From assembly GCA_963835465.1 (NCBI GenBank), contig CAWIFR010000005.1, forward strand, positions 434,001 to 498,000: a stretch of DNA of 64,000 nucleotides, read 5' to 3'. Made by a program: the position numbers and the translations under genes. This document shows, one piece after another, positions 26,935 through 35,401 of the stretch (the first letter of the stretch is position 1; each line of letters opens with the position of its first letter). This stretch comes from Bog-756 sp963835465 (lineage in GTDB: Bacteria > Actinomycetota > Acidimicrobiia > Acidimicrobiales > RAAP-2). The notes beneath the pieces were generated by a model that saw only the letters and a list, made by a program, of their open reading frames with translations, was not told the DNA's origin and made no database searches.

Positions 26935-28292
26935 TCGCCTGTAACCCCAAAGTTCACATGCCCGTTGTAGGAGAAGATGGCCACGGTCACCCGCATCTGC
27001 CCACCAAGCGGTACGAAGGGGTAGGCCTCGATCATCTTCCGGCCCAAGACGTAGAGCGGGATCTGTGGACCCGGCACATTGGTGGTCACTGTGTTGATGT
27101 TGCGCTGTGACCCCTTGGTCGCCAGCCGACCACCCAGGGCGAGCAGCAGCGGAGGAGCGAACCCGGAGAGCGAGGTGAGAGCCTCGCCCGCCAACGCCTC
27201 GTTGGAGTCCTTGAGGTGAGCCATCTGCTCGGTGACCACTCGTAGCCGCTTCATCGGATCGCCCTCGTAGACCGGGAGTTCGGCGAACATAGCCGACACC
27301 TTGTTGGCCAGCTCGCCGTCGCCCACCGCTACCCCCCGCTCGTCGCGGGGCCGTACCGACACGGGAACCATGGTCCGCACGACCCGATCGGCCGATTCGC
27401 CTCGGGAGAGTAGGAGCTCGCGGAAGCCCGAAGTAATGCAGGCAAGCACGATGTCGTTGAACGTGCCGCCGTGCTCCCGACGCACCGCCTTGATGTCGTC
27501 GACCGAAGCGGTGGCCCAGGCCCAATGGCGGTGGGGTCCGATCGGACCGTTGAGGGACGAGGCCAAGGTGGGACGGACCAGACCCATCATCGAAGTCAGA
27601 CCTCGGGCGACCCCGACGAACTGCCGGGTAGCTTGGCGGGGGACCCGCAGGGCGGCCCGTACCGCCCGGAACTGCTCATACGGACTCATGGCCATGTCGA
27701 TCAGAGCTTCGACGGCCAGCCAGAGGGAGCTCGGGGGCGGTTGCGGGTTCCACGCGATGGGAGTGGCCGCGCTGGCCTCAGGGGAGAGGTCCATGATCAC
27801 CGAGAGCAGTTCGGTACCCGACACCCCGTCGACCATGCAGTGGTGGCTCTTGGATGCCATGGCCCAGCGATCCCCCTCCAACCCGTCGACCAGCCAGATC
27901 TCCCACAGCGGCTTCGAGCGGTCGAGCTGCTGGGACATGATCCGGCCGACCAGGCGGCGAAGCTCGGCCTCGCCACCTGGGGGAGGAAGCGCCGTGTGGC
28001 GTACGTGGTAGTCGATGTTGAAGTGCGGATCATCGACCCAGACCGGCCGGCCAAGGTCACCGGGCACCCGCTCGACCACCTGCCGGTAGCGCGGGACGTA
28101 GCCGAGCTTGCTGGCGATCATGGAAACCAGATCCTCGATGCGTGGCGCCGGCCCCTCGAAGATCCCGATGGAAGCAATGTGCATGTGGCTGACACCGTCC
28201 TCGATATTCAGGAAAGACGAGTCGAGAGGACTCAGCCGGTCGTGCACACGCGCGACGCTACTAGGAATCGTTTCCGACTTCCCATGCTCCAA
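26856..28292 (-). CDS. Wax ester synthase / diacylglycerol O-acyltransferase (WS/DGAT)
   Basis: An intact 478-residue bifunctional acyltransferase that makes triacylglycerol or wax esters from acyl-CoA. The catalytic HHxxxDG is HHCMVDG at residues 150-156. The N-terminal LSPLDSSFLNIED and the C-terminal PGPQIPLYVLGRKM and NGHVNFGVTGD blocks are typical. Actinobacteria use such enzymes to store lipid. The 3' end overlaps the convergent hydrolase. The upstream gap carries a hairpin repeat at 28380. Confidence 0.92.
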   Translation of the reverse strand: MEHGKSETIPSSVARVHDRLSPLDSSFLNIEDGVSHMHIASIGIFEGPAPRIEDLVSMIASKLGYVPRYRQVVERVPGDLGRPVWVDDPHFNIDYHVRHTALPPPGGEAELRRLVGRIMSQQLDRSKPLWEIWLVDGLEGDRWAMASKSHHCMVDGVSGTELLSVIMDLSPEASAATPIAWNPQPPPSSLWLAVEALIDMAMSPYEQFRAVRAALRVPRQATRQFVGVARGLTSMMGLVRPTLASSLNGPIGPHRHWAWATASVDDIKAVRREHGGTFNDIVLACITSGFRELLLSRGESADRVVRTMVPVSVRPRDERGVAVGDGELANKVSAMFAELPVYEGDPMKRLRVVTEQMAHLKDSNEALAGEALTSLSGFAPPLLLALGGRLATKGSQRNINTVTTNVPGPQIPLYVLGRKMIEAYPFVPLGGQMRVTVAIFSYNGHVNFGVTGDYDSAPDIDVLCRGIEKGLADLLTTG

Positions 28293-28379
28293 GACTCAGC
28301 CTGGACGCTCGACCGTGCCCGATACGGCCGACACCATCAGTTTGAAGATCGCGCGGCCGTCGAGGATCTCCTCAGGCGA

Positions 28380-28400
28380 CCTCAGCCCGCCGAGCTAAGA
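28380..28400. repeat. Hairpin repeat locus 4, degenerate single unit
   Basis: CCTCAGC (28380-28386), seven bases CCGCCGA, GCTAAGA (28394-28400). It lies between the divergent WS/DGAT and NERD-domain genes. Confidence 0.45.
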
Positions 28401-28543
28401 ACACAATCTGCCACATGCTCGACGATTGAAGCCGCCGTGATCCGTCTTTCGCGGTCAAGCGAAAGTCCGCGGGTGCCGATATTCGCCAGCAGAAGCGCGG
28501 GCGCCTGGCCGCCCCCGCATGTGAGCGCAGGTGGGAGTGGCTG

Positions 28544-29449
28544 GTGGCGATCGATAGCGAACGAGATGACTGGTGGAAGGCCTCGGATGGGAACTTCTAC
28601 CCACCGGAAACACACCCGGACTATCGACCAATCGGCAAGTCCGAAATAGCGCAAGTAAACCCTCCAGCGGTGACGAGAGAGTCGATCGGATCTAATGCTC
28701 GATTCAAACGACTTCGCTATGGCGGAACATGCATGACCTGCGGTGCCCGCATTGGTAAAGGGGACGAAGGCTGGCACGATCCCACTGTGAGCCGAGTCTC
28801 TTGCTCGGCCTGTCCGCCCTTGAAGAGCCTGCCCGCGAATCAGCCGCGGGAGGTCATGCGGGCGAACCCAGCCGGCGGGACGTCGGCATTGGCGATCGGT
28901 CAATCCAAGAAGAGTTCGAATTGGGTTAAGGGTGCGGCCGGCGAGTACCTGATGGCCAAAGACCTCCACTCCGCCCTTGGCGCCGACGGTGTGGTTCTCA
29001 ACGATCGGGCGGTACCCAATAGCCATGCGAACATCGATCATATTGTGATTGCGTCATCTGGTGTTTGGATAATCGATACAAAGGTCCGCAAGGGTCAAAT
29101 CCGCGTCAAGACTGCGGGGAGCCGTCTGAGCGGCGCTCAGAAACTCATGGTGGGGGACCGAGACGAGTCGGCGTGCACTGAGAAGATCTACAGCCAAGTG
29201 ATCCCTATCGCCAATCTGCTCGGCGATCCTCGCATTCCGATTCACCCTGCTCTTGCGTTCATCGACGCTGACTGGGGTTCTGGTATCGCGCTGAGGGCGA
29301 TTCGGAATCGCCCTTACAAAATGCTGGGGGTGACTATCGCGTGGCCCAAGGCGATCATTGCGAAGATCGCTGAGGATGGACCGCTATCCAAGGACGCCAT
29401 CATGTTGATTGCTGCCAAGCTTGATGCCGCACTGCCAGCCGCCAACTGA
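28544..29449 (+). CDS. NERD-domain (nuclease-related) protein with zinc-ribbon-like segment
   Basis: A 301-residue protein. An N-terminal GDGNFYPPETHPDYRP-like segment (SDGNFYPPETHPDYRPIG) is followed by a four-Cys zinc-ribbon-like stretch: CMTCGARIGKGDEGW then CSAC, residues ~63-90. The NERD domain has GAAGEYLMAKDL, DRAVPNSHANIDHIVI and GVWIIDTKVRKGQI, giving the D...DxK core of the PD-(D/E)xK fold. NERD proteins are often found among mobile or defence genes; the substrate is unknown. The gene sits alone between hairpin loci 4 and 5. Confidence 0.75.
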   Translation: MAIDSERDDWWKASDGNFYPPETHPDYRPIGKSEIAQVNPPAVTRESIGSNARFKRLRYGGTCMTCGARIGKGDEGWHDPTVSRVSCSACPPLKSLPANQPREVMRANPAGGTSALAIGQSKKSSNWVKGAAGEYLMAKDLHSALGADGVVLNDRAVPNSHANIDHIVIASSGVWIIDTKVRKGQIRVKTAGSRLSGAQKLMVGDRDESACTEKIYSQVIPIANLLGDPRIPIHPALAFIDADWGSGIALRAIRNRPYKMLGVTIAWPKAIIAKIAEDGPLSKDAIMLIAAKLDAALPAAN

Positions 29450-29513
29450 ATAGACGTATCGCGTACTCTGCTACCAGAGCAGAGTTCGGGCTACCCGGGG
29501 GTGGATCTCCAGA

Positions 29514-29570
29514 CCTCAGCCAGTCGAGCTGGGGACTGCGTGATGGACCTCAGCCCATCAAGCTGAGGTC
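29514..29570. repeat. Hairpin repeat locus 5, tandem pair
   Basis: Unit one: CCTCAGC (29514-29520), seven bases, GCTGGGG (29528-29534). Unit two has perfect 9-bp arms: GACCTCAGC (29546-29554), CCATCAA, GCTGAGGTC (29562-29570). Confidence 0.65.
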
Positions 29571-29666
29571 GAAGGCCGTGGAGCCGAGGTCGGCCACTTC
29601 TATCAATCGTCTCAGTGTTGACCGAGAGGCCCCGGTTCAGAAACTCTTGCACCTCCAAAGGGGCTT

Positions 29667-29909
29667 TTGGCCCTGGCCACGGCGCCGCGGCGAGCGGATC
29701 CTCTCACTATGGACCTGAATGGATCCTCCGGAGAAGTCGCCCCGCTGAAGAAAGCGGCCCAGCCGGTCACCGGCGCGCTTGACGACTACCAGTCGCTGTT
29801 GTCGTTGGTCGCCGACCGGCGATTGGTGCTGATCGGGGAGGCCATGCGGATCAAGCTGGACCGTCCAGGTCCGGCCCGCGTGAGATCAGTGAGGTGGGTC
29901 GGTCGATGA
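29667..29909 (+). pseudogene. N-terminal fragment of an erythromycin-esterase-like gene
   Basis: An 80-codon reading whose middle, LDDYQSLLSLVADRRLVLIGEA, matches the first conserved block of erythromycin esterase-family proteins, which normally continues SHGTHEFY. The match ends abruptly after GEA and unrelated sequence follows into the SDR gene. It looks like a 5' remnant left by a deletion or insertion. The match is from memory of the family. Confidence 0.5.
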
Positions 29910-30733
29910 CCACCGGGAATAACAGGACGGTACTGACGACCGGAGCCAACTCGGGAATCGGCTTGGCCACAGTGCTCCATCTGGCAAGCCTCGGTTTCCG
30001 ATCAGTCGGCTCGGTTCGGTCGGACGCAAAAGGTTCCGAGGTGGCTCGTGCCGCCGCCAGCGCCGGAGTATCCGTCGAAACGGTAATCCTGGATGTCACG
30101 GCCGCGCGGCGGTGTGCGGCTGTGATCGACGAGGTGCAACCGTGGGCGGTGGTCAACAGCGCCGGGTACCCAGCGGTCGGTGCCATAGAGGACGTCAGCG
30201 ATCGCGAAGCACGCCGCCAACTGGAGACGATGGTGATCGCGCCGATGCGACTGGCCCGCCTGGCGCTTCCCTACATGCGAGCTACTGGTCAGGGAAGAAT
30301 CGTCAACATCTCGTCCATTTATGGACTGACCACGACGCCGTTGAGTGGGTGGTACCAGGCGTGCAAGCATGCTCTCGAGGCCGCCTCCGACGCCTTGCGA
30401 CTCGAAGTGGCCCACGACGGCATCCCAGTGGTGATGATCGAGCCAGGTGGCATCCGGACGGGGATCTGGGAAGCATTCGAAGAGGACATCCGACATCGTG
30501 GCGAATCCGACTACGGCCTCAGCTATCAGCGGGTGCGGGCGCTGCTCAGCGCATTCTCTCGATTCATGGGTGAGCCCGAAGGTGTGGCCCGTGCTGTCGG
30601 AAAGGCCCTCACCACCCGGTCGCCACGAGCCCGGTACCTCGTCGGCCACGACGCCCAGGTCATCGCCGCGGCCCAGCCCCTGATCCCTACCGAGCTCAGG
30701 GACCGCATCACCCGCCTCGTGACCGGTCTGTGA
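29906..30733 (+). CDS. Short-chain dehydrogenase/reductase (SDR)
   Basis: A 275-residue classical SDR. The cofactor motif is TGANSGIG (residues ~11-18), the structural block is NSAGY, and the active site has Ser in ISSIYGL and YQACK as YxxxK (Tyr ~149). VMIEPGGIRTGIW follows the active site as usual. The Arg residues after strand 2 (VRSD) suggest NADP preference, which is inferred. An ATG at 29906 is used, with the upstream GTG at 29894 as an alternative. Substrate unknown. Confidence 0.88.
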   Translation: MTTGNNRTVLTTGANSGIGLATVLHLASLGFRSVGSVRSDAKGSEVARAAASAGVSVETVILDVTAARRCAAVIDEVQPWAVVNSAGYPAVGAIEDVSDREARRQLETMVIAPMRLARLALPYMRATGQGRIVNISSIYGLTTTPLSGWYQACKHALEAASDALRLEVAHDGIPVVMIEPGGIRTGIWEAFEEDIRHRGESDYGLSYQRVRALLSAFSRFMGEPEGVARAVGKALTTRSPRARYLVGHDAQVIAAAQPLIPTELRDRITRLVTGL

Positions 30734-30872
30734 ACGACTCGGGAAGCGGGTGAGACGTGAGAACCAGCAGCGGGGATCCGGGATGCCGCCTCGTCTGGTA
30801 CTCGTCCTAAGCGGTCTTCCTGCTGGACGGACGGGGCTGCATGAGTGGGTCCAGGGATGGTGTGCCGTAGAG

Positions 30873-30926
30873 TCCTCAGCCCGCTGAGCTGAAGACGGTC
30901 CTGATCCTCAGCGACAGCAGCTGAGG
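30873..30926. repeat. Hairpin repeat locus 6, tandem pair
   Basis: Unit one: TCCTCAGC (30873-30880), CCGCTGA, GCTGAAGA (30888-30895). Unit two: perfect CCTCAGC (30906-30912), GACAGCA, GCTGAGG (30920-30926). It lies between the SDR gene and an integrase fragment. Confidence 0.62.
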
Positions 30927-30973
30927 GTGGCTGGGCGATGCCCCAGACCAAGTGAGATGAGGTGAGTCGACCG

Positions 30974-31186
30974 CTATTCGCACCTACCCGGCAGCTCCCG
31001 ATGCGAGATTCCGAGCATCTTGATTCGGACGTTCGGACATTCGGACATTGCGTCAGCAAGTACCCGATCCCTTCGGTCAGTCGCGTGTTGGTAGCGAATG
31101 GCAGCTCCCTGTGAAACATGTCCTGTCCTTCGCATCAGCTCTGCGAGGCTGGCTCCAGTCTCTGCGGCCCAGGTCAGGTGGACCAA
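30974..31186 (-). pseudogene. C-terminal fragment of a tyrosine recombinase
   Basis: A 70-codon reading with AAETGASLAELMRRTGHVSQGAAIRYQHATDRRD, the final catalytic-domain block of phage-type integrases: H in RTGH and the nucleophile Tyr in RYQHAT. The rest of the gene is absent. The sequence differs from the integrase at 10190-11383, so this marks a separate mobile element. Confidence 0.65.
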
Positions 31187-31244
31187 TTCACGGGGACCCA
31201 GTCAGCTGGGGCAAGCATTGCCACTCTCGAGTTTGCCAATCGGC

Positions 31245-31863
31245 TCAGCGTGGGTCGGGCGCTCCTGCAAAGCGGGCCAGATCTACGGTGATGTAGATAG
31301 CGCGGCACTTCGCCACCACCACGTCACTGGTGCGCAGTTCCGCACTTATGAAGAGCTTGCGGCGCTCTCGCCCATCAAGTCGCGCCGCGAATTTCCAGGG
31401 CTTCGTCAACGGGCACGGCTGCGAGATAACGAACCGTCAACTCGCCGGTGAAGGCGGGTTCCTGCAGTCTACCGATCACGAATCCCGTAACGTCGTCGAA
31501 TGCGGCGGCGACGATTCCGCCATGGGCACGACCGGGCGCGCCTTCGAATGCCCGTCGCAACACAAAGTCAGCGATCACTTCATTGCTATCGAACCGCACC
31601 TCGAGTCCGACGCTTGTCGGATTCGAGCAACCGCCAACAGCTCGGTCTTCGAACCCACTCCCGCCCAAGATTGACCCGTCCTGGCTACTCCGCATCAGGG
31701 CCAGACGGTCGCGCATCGGCGCCCCGTTGACGGAGAGTGTGAGTTCGTTCGCCGTCTCCGCTATAGATGCGAGCGCATCATCCGCGGGATCGTGCGCCGC
31801 AAACGCGTGGCTGAGAGCTCGTAAGCTCGCAGCCGCTCCTTCTCGTGCCTCTTCGGTCCTCAT
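31245..31863 (-). pseudogene. PaaI-type hotdog thioesterase, single frameshift
   Basis: A hotdog-fold acyl-CoA thioesterase-like protein. The active-site loop is GAPGRAHGGIVAAAFDDVTG, followed by GELTVRYLAAVPVDEALEIRG. The frame then hits a TGA. In the +1 frame it continues RLDGRERRKLFISAEL and AKCRAIYITVDLARFAG, the expected C-terminal strands, to a stop at 31245. One indel near 31390 explains it. The repaired protein would be about 205 residues. It would hydrolyse small or aromatic acyl-CoAs. Confidence 0.7.
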
Positions 31864-31943
31864 GAGGAGTAAGTGTAGGGAAGCACTTGGAGTGGGTCTT
31901 CAGAGAAGCACCGGTAGGTGGCTCTGTCGGACCATGGTGATCC

Positions 31944-31962
31944 ATTGTGTCAGTTGCACAAT
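31944..31962. promoter_or_regulatory. Inverted repeat upstream of the thioesterase gene
   Basis: ATTGTG (31944-31949), TCAGTTG, CACAAT (31957-31962): a perfect 6-bp dyad with a seven-base spacer, about 80 bp upstream of the thioesterase ATG. A possible operator; no regulator is adjacent. Confidence 0.3.
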
Positions 31963-32107
31963 TGCGTCGAGCAGTCAGGCACCAGTATTTCTGCACACCC
32001 ACATGTGTCGCTTAGAGCTGCCCCTCGGACCAATGCCCCAGACTCGCGCGACTGAGAGTCATGTCGCAGTCGGCTCCAGCCTTCTGGGCCGTGGCTCGCC
32101 CGGCAGG

Positions 32108-33149
32108 CTATCGGCCATCCATTGGCCGGTTGGCAAACACAGCGAGCGCCTCGAGCTGCTCGCCCGTTCCGATGCTAATGAGGACATCCTCCGCTTCGAT
32201 TGTGTCTTCTGGCGAGGGATTGGTGACGAAGCGGCCGTCAGGCCGCCGAATGGCCAGAACCAGTGCCCCGGTCCGGTCGCGCAGATGCGCTGACCGCAGC
32301 GTCTTACCTGCCAATGCGGAGTCGGCCGCTAGCGTCACCTCCTCGAGCCGGAACTTGAGCGACCCGTCATGCATGACGACGTCGACGAAATCGACTACGT
32401 GCGGCTGAGTCACGAACGATGCCATTCGATCGCCCCCAAGCTGCTGAGGGTTCACCACCCTGTCGGCTCCGGCGCGGACCAGCTTCGACTCCGAGGACTC
32501 GTTCCGAGCCCGGGCGATGATCTGGATGTCCGGACACATCGACTTGGCCGCGACGGTCACAGTAGAGGTTGTCGGCATCGGTGTCGAGCGCGGCCACGAC
32601 CGCCGCAGCCCTGTTCAGACCGGCCAGCAGGAGAGTTTCATCGTCGGCGATATCACCGCACACGAAGGCATAGGGAATTCCCCTCAGACGTTCTGGGTCG
32701 CGATCGATGACGACGAGATCTGTCTTCCCGCCGGCCAAGAAACGGGCCACCTCGCGTCCGACACGACCCCATCCGCATACGATCACGTGCTCCTGCATCC
32801 AGTCGATGTCTCGCTCCATCTTGCGCCTCCGGATCAGATCCCGCATGTGGCCATCGATGAGTACTTCGAGGACAGCCGAAAACGTGTACAGCGCGGTGCC
32901 AACACCCACGAGGATGAGAATGATGGTGAAGGCCTTGCTTCCCCCGTCAAGCGGATGAGGGGAGTTGAAGCCCACCGTGGTGACGGTGATAACGGTCTGG
33001 AAGACGGCGTCGAGGAGCCCGAATCCGAAGAAGAGGTACCCCACGGTGCCCACCACGAGTACCAGCGCGAGGGCCCCAAGTCCGATCCTTACGCCTCGGA
33101 AGGGGTTACGCTCCCGATCCACTACCCTCACCACCTTGGCACTACGCAT
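32108..33149 (-). pseudogene. Two-helix K+ channel with RCK (TrkA-N/TrkA-C) domains, single frameshift
   Basis: An MthK-like potassium channel of about 347 residues: first helix GLGALALVLVVGTVGYLFF, filter TVITVTTVGF, second helix TIILILVGVGTALYTF. The TrkA-N Rossmann motif is VIVCGWGRVGREVA, followed by ADNLY. The frame then shifts by one base near 32565 (an extra T), and VTVAAKSMCPDIQIIARA and the TrkA-C domain continue to 32108. The filter reads TTVGFN rather than TTVGYG. If the shift is a sequencing error, this is a normal regulated channel. Confidence 0.8.
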
Positions 33150-33832
33150 CAGATCGGCCGCCTCTTCAGAGTCATTGCAGTTCGAGGGCCGAGTTCAGCT
33201 GCTACGTCGAGGAATTCGGATGAGGTGCCACTAAGTTCGACCGTGGGCAAGCCTAGTGACTAGCAACGGCACCCTGGAGCGTGTGGATGAAGTACGGAGT
33301 CGTCTCAGTAAGTTCGGCGATCTAACTTGAAGATGGAAACCAGAGTGTCGATCCGGAGAAGAAGGGACACGCGATGGCAGCGGTGAATGTGACAGCGGAG
33401 ACCCGTGGGTTTGGCGAGCGGGCCTCCGCCTGAGGCACCACGTGGCTGCCAGAGCACAATCTCGACTAACCGACGGGGCTGCCGACGATTTGTCGAAACG
33501 AAAGCTCCATATCGCTGTCTGGGTCCGACGATTGTCCTCAGCTGGCATGGCTGACAGCAATTTTGACCAGGAGCGCAAACTGGACTCCGCTGCGGATGGG
33601 GATTTCGAGGGGGTGCGCTCCTATGTCAAGGAGGCCTTGAATCACCACCCAGAGTTTCACACGGACGAGCCCACAGACTGTTGGTGCAAGCGCGGCAAGG
33701 TGACGTCGCCGCCCCGGATCTCCGATTCCTAGGGCACCGTTGCATGGCAATCATTCGAGCCGAGCGATTCTTCAGTGCAAAGTTGACGACACAGCCGAAC
33801 GTCATACGCAGCGCCTGTGAACCTCGCCGGAG
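33150..33832. other. Gap with one hairpin repeat and a doubtful ORF
   Basis: A hairpin unit, TCAGC-TGGCATG-GCTGA at about 33538-33554, belongs to the dispersed family (locus 7). A 97-codon ORF (33442-33732, inner ATG MADSNFDQERKLDSAADGDF) crosses it and shows no family signature, so I do not call it. Confidence 0.4.
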
Positions 33833-34554
33833 TCACGTAGAACGCTGGGCACGCAAGAGAAGTAGACGTGGAATGGTGGCTCCGTTCAGGTACCCCCCGG
33901 TCGCTTCAATCGTGGCAAGAGGGGATGGCGGCTCGACCATGTCATCGATCAGCAGCCCACACTTTCCCATTTCATGGACGTACCTGCTAAGAGGACGGTG
34001 TACGAACGATAAGCGGATTCCCGGCCCGACCTCTTCGGTGGTGATGTCGTCCTCAAGGTAGGAGCCCACCCGCCAAAACCGCTCGTCAGAATCGACCACC
34101 TCGACCCAGCCACTGCCCGGTGCTTGCAGGAGCGGGTGGACGAGAAGAAGCACAAACCTGCCGCCTGGCATCAGAACCCGGGCGACCTCTTGGATGGCGG
34201 CCTCAAAGGGCTGTACGTGCTCAATCGCCAGACACAGCACGACGGTATCGAACGAGGCGCTACAAAATGGAAGATCTTGGCCGCCAGCCTGAAGGTAGCA
34301 GGAGGAGCTACCGCGAAGGCGTGCCGCGTGAACCTGCGACGCAGTGACATCGAGGCCAACTACCTTCGCTCCCTGCCGCTCCAGGAGACGGCAGACCTGC
34401 CCCTCGCCACAGCCAATGTCCAAAGCTCGGAGTTGGCTCCATTGGCGTATCGCCCGATCAGCGGAAGGATCTGCTCTTCGTACTCGGGGTCTGCCCCATC
34501 AGTGAAGTTGGCCTGCCACCAGCTCGCGGCACTTTCCCAAAGGTCGCTGTCCAC
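33833..34554 (-). pseudogene. Class I SAM-dependent methyltransferase, single frameshift
   Basis: A UbiE/Methyltransf_11-type small-molecule methyltransferase. The GTG at 34554 gives VDSDLWESAASWWQANFTDG and YEEQILPLIGRYANG. A one-base shift near 34432 leads to the SAM-binding motif I ALDIGCGEGQVCRLLE, then VVGLDVTASQV, QDLPFCSASFDTVVL and the LMPGGRFVLLLVHP loop. Upstream in-frame starts (to 34740) would translate through a hairpin repeat and are less likely. Substrate unknown. The product would be about 240 residues. Confidence 0.7.
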
Positions 34555-34646
34555 TGGATCGACGCTACAGCCCTGTACCGAGTGCAAACCATTGGCAACG
34601 GCTCGCAGCGCATAGCCCTCAGCTTCGTTGGCTGCAACTAGTAAGG

Positions 34647-34692
34647 TCCTCAGCTTCTCAGGCTGAGGAGAGGTCAGCCCTTCTGGCTGAGA
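34647..34692. repeat. Hairpin repeat locus 8, tandem pair
   Basis: Unit one: TCCTCAGC (34647-34654), TTCTCAG, GCTGAGGA (34662-34669), perfect 8-bp arms. Unit two: TCAGC (34674-34678), CCTTCTG, GCTGA (34686-34690). It sits in the divergent gap between the methyltransferase and VRR-NUC genes. Confidence 0.62.
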
Positions 34693-34749
34693 GCCAACCG
34701 TTTGAGGCGATGGGACCTGTGTGGAGGGGTCATCAGGCATGATGGTCCG

Positions 34750-35274
34750 GTGCCAGGCGCAATATCGGAGAATGCTGCTACAACCATCCACTGCCCAAAT
34801 CACCTTCGGCAGGCTTTCTGGCCCCTTCCGCTGGCTGAGCAGTGGCGAGTGCAGTTTCCTTCCCTATTCGATAGTGACGACGAGCGGCTTGCCCTGACGC
34901 AGCCACATAACCACTTCTACGAGTGGTTCGCAGCGATCTTCTTGTTCCAACGCGATGGATCAATCTCGATGATGGAGAAGTACGCATACCCAAGTCGCCG
35001 GGACAAGTTTGCTCGGTACACCAGCGCCCTGACTGAAAGCCAGATGGGCGAGTTGGATTCGATTCGGGAGCAGTTCCACGTTCAGCTTCCGGACCTTCTT
35101 GTCTTCAAGTCCAACCAGCAGTCCTTTTCCTTCGCTGAGGTCAAGGGTGATCGCGATCGCCTGTCGCCCAAACAAGTTGAAAGTCACGCTGCAATCCGAC
35201 GTCGACTGGGGGTCGAAGTCGAGATCATCAACGTCAAGCCCACACCTACCGATTGGAACGATTCGGGCAATTGA
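34750..35274 (+). CDS. VRR-NUC-type nuclease-domain protein
   Basis: About 174 residues from a GTG at 34750; longer in-frame TTG starts exist. The C-terminal domain reads PDLLVFKSNQQSFSFAEVKGDRDRLSPKQ, the D...ExK arrangement of VRR-NUC (PD-(D/E)xK) enzymes, followed by HAAIRRRLGVEVEIINVKP. The N-terminal half (HFYEWFAAIFLFQRDG, EKYAYPSRRDKFARY) is family-like, with predicted helices. VRR-NUC domains occur in FAN1 and in phage or restriction nucleases. The gene stands alone between hairpin loci 8 and 9. Confidence 0.7.
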   Translation: MPGAISENAATTIHCPNHLRQAFWPLPLAEQWRVQFPSLFDSDDERLALTQPHNHFYEWFAAIFLFQRDGSISMMEKYAYPSRRDKFARYTSALTESQMGELDSIREQFHVQLPDLLVFKSNQQSFSFAEVKGDRDRLSPKQVESHAAIRRRLGVEVEIINVKPTPTDWNDSGN

Positions 35275-35285
35275 TTCCGCTTCGG

Positions 35286-35310
35286 GTCCTCAGCTTCAAT
35301 GGCTGAGGAC
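35286..35310. repeat. Hairpin repeat locus 9, perfect 9-bp arms
   Basis: GTCCTCAGC (35286-35294), TTCAATG, GCTGAGGAC (35302-35310). It sits between the convergent VRR-NUC and lipase genes, 11 bp after the VRR-NUC stop. There is no T-run on either side. Confidence 0.65.
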
Positions 35311-35401
35311 TGCATCCGAAGCTGGCCACCGATCCGACGGGGACGCCGGAGGGATGATACCGGCCCCACCTCTTTCGTTTGCCTGACGATGAGTGCTCGA
35401 T

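Noticed and set aside
33442..33732. 97-codon ORF
   Set aside because: It runs through a hairpin repeat and shows no family signature.
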